From Branchiostoma floridae (taxonomy: Eukaryota > Chordata > Leptocardii > Amphioxiformes > Branchiostomatidae), in NCBI RefSeq assembly GCF_000003815.2, contig NC_049980.1, positions 9,756,360-9,820,359 of the forward strand: a stretch of 64,000 nucleotides of DNA. The letters run 5' to 3'. Made by a program: the position numbers and the translations under genes. The first letter of the stretch is position 1; each line of letters starts with the position of its first letter. The notes beneath the pieces were generated by a model. That model ran no database searches. It saw only the letters and a program-made list of their open reading frames with translations, and was not told the origin of the DNA. Shown here piece after piece: positions 62,925 to 64,000 of this stretch.

Positions 62925-63468
62925 NNNNNNNNNNNNNNNNNNNNNNNNNNNNNNNNNNNNNNNNNNNNNNNNNNNNNNNNNNNNNNNNNNNNNNNNNNNN
63001 NNNNNNNNNNNNNNNNNNNNNNNNNNNNNNNNNNNNNNNNNNNNNNNNNNNNNNNNNNNNNNNNNNNNNNNNNNNNNNNNNNNNNNNNNNNNNNNNNNNN
63101 NNNNNNNNNNNNNNNNNNNNNNNNNNNNNNNNNNNNNNNNNNNNNNNNNNNNNNNNNNNNNNNNNNNNNNNNNNNNNNNNNNNNNNNNNNNNNNNNNNNN
63201 NNNNNNNNNNNNNNNNNNNNNNNNNNNNNNNNNNNNNNNNNNNNNNNNNNNNNNNNNNNNNNNNNNNNNNNNNNNNNNNNNNNNNNNNNNNNNNNNNNNN
63301 NNNNNNNNNNNNNNNNNNNNNNNNNNNNNNNNNNNNNNNNNNNNNNNNNNNNNNNNNNNNNNNNNNNNNNNNNNNNNNNNNNNNNNNNNNNNNNNNNNNN
63401 NNNNNNNNNNNNNNNNNNNNNNNNNNNNNNNNNNNNNNNNNNNNNNNNNNNNNNNNNNNNNNNNNNNN
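62925..63468. other. Assembly gap (544 N)
   Basis: Estimated-size gap within the satellite. Confidence 0.95.
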
Positions 63469-64000
63469 GTAAGGAATAGAAAGGTGAAAACCGCATAATC
63501 CTAGGTTACTACATTCTCGAGATATTCTCGAGCATATGGGCACTGTTTAGGCGCAACCACTAGCTTATTTAAATTTATTGAGACCCCGCCTGTGACGGCA
63601 CAGGGTAGGGTGATGACTTAATGTCGCGATTGTAGCTCAGGCTTTAAGTTCCGGCCTGGCACACTTGGTATCCTTGGAAAGGTCCCTTAGTAAGGAATAG
63701 AAAGGTGAAATCCGCAAAATTCTCGGATACTTCCTTCTCGAGATATTCTCGAGGATATGGGCCCTGTCTAGGCGCAACCACTAGTTACTTTATTTAGCCG
63801 CCGCCTGTCACGGCACCGGGTAGGGTGATGACTTAATGTCGCGACTGTAGCTCAGGCTTTAAGTTCCGGCCTGGCACACTTGCTATCGTTGGAAAGGTCC
63901 CATAGTAAGGAATAGAAAGGTGAAAACCGCATAATCCTCGGATACTTCCTTCTCGAGATATGTTCGAGCATATGGGCCCAGTTTAGGCGCAACCACTAGC

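Larger units (their letters stand above)
50340..64000. repeat. Satellite DNA array, ~215-bp monomer, about 60 copies, continuing past the window end
   Basis: Monomer landmarks in order: CGCCTGTGACGGCACCGGGT, GATGACTTAATGTCGCGATT, GTAGCTCAGGCTTTAAGTTC, CGGCCTGGCACACTTGGTAT, CCTTGGAAAGGTCCCTTAGT, AAGGAATAGAAAGGTGAAAA, CCGCAAAATCCTCGGATACT, TCCTTCTCGAGATATTCTCG, AGCATATGGGCCCTGTTTAG, GCGCAACCGCTAGCTCC. The early period is 215-216 bp (50911, 51126, 51341). Short monomers lack AAGTTTA. Open frames here are periodic artefacts on both strands and no gene is present. Three N gaps interrupt it. Confidence 0.95.

Noticed and set aside
50340..64000. Many short open frames in the satellite (for example 52959-53216, 55919-56343, 62526-62720)
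   Set aside because: They recur with the monomer period on both strands, lack splice or codon support, and follow from the repeated sequence.
50340..64000. Regular repeats as a CRISPR array
   Set aside because: Repeats are contiguous 215-bp monomers without unique spacers, in an intron-containing animal genome.

Overview
The window looks like intron-rich animal nuclear DNA. The gene set (AFG2B/SPATA5L1, MRPL54, LARP6) is metazoan. The mixture of 5S-rRNA-derived SINEs, hAT-type MITEs, a Penelope-like element, abundant minisatellites and a long satellite array fits a lancelet (Branchiostoma) best. That assignment is an inference from general features, since no database search was possible. Five runs of N mark assembly gaps.

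Layout. 1-4.6 kb: the 5' part of AFG2B/SPATA5L1 on the minus strand lies head to head with a complete three-exon MRPL54 on the plus strand, about 0.5 kb apart. 4.6-9.25 kb: AT-rich intergenic DNA with one hAT-type MITE. 9.25-13.73 kb: complete three-exon LARP6 on the minus strand, with a perfect RFX X-box upstream. 13.7-24.2 kb: gene-poor DNA with MITEs, a 51-bp minisatellite, a long inverted repeat pair and a 1-kb element with palindromic ends around a Pol III tRNA-like unit.

24.29-36.24 kb (minus strand) holds the most notable locus. It is a gene of at least 14 exons whose splice phases are all compatible and which has no internal stop. It encodes at least 1160 residues: an N-terminal zinc-finger-like region, a MULE-type DDE transposase core, a SWIM zinc finger, a (TPPEDKAx)n coding minisatellite and a C-terminal Ulp1/SENP-like (C48) cysteine protease with all catalytic residues visible. 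Broken copies of its exons lie in both orientations in its own introns and flanks (23.7, 28.9, 29.2, 31.8-32.7, 36.9-37.8, 39.8 kb).

38.5-50.4 kb is a nested repeat landscape: an interrupted hAT-type MITE holding a Penelope-like element fragment, paired TIR elements, a deleted mariner, a G-rich 33-bp minisatellite and diverged ~160-bp tandem units. It also contains a weakly supported spliced transcription unit at 41.7-45.4 kb.

50.4-64 kb (to the window end) is a satellite array of ~215-bp monomers with higher-order periodicities of 2387 bp and about 864 bp. Its proximal edge is diverged and carries a 5S-derived SINE insertion. The three conserved genes are housekeeping or RNA-binding genes with no evident joint pathway; AFG2B (ribosome maturation) and MRPL54 (mitoribosome) may share a divergent promoter.
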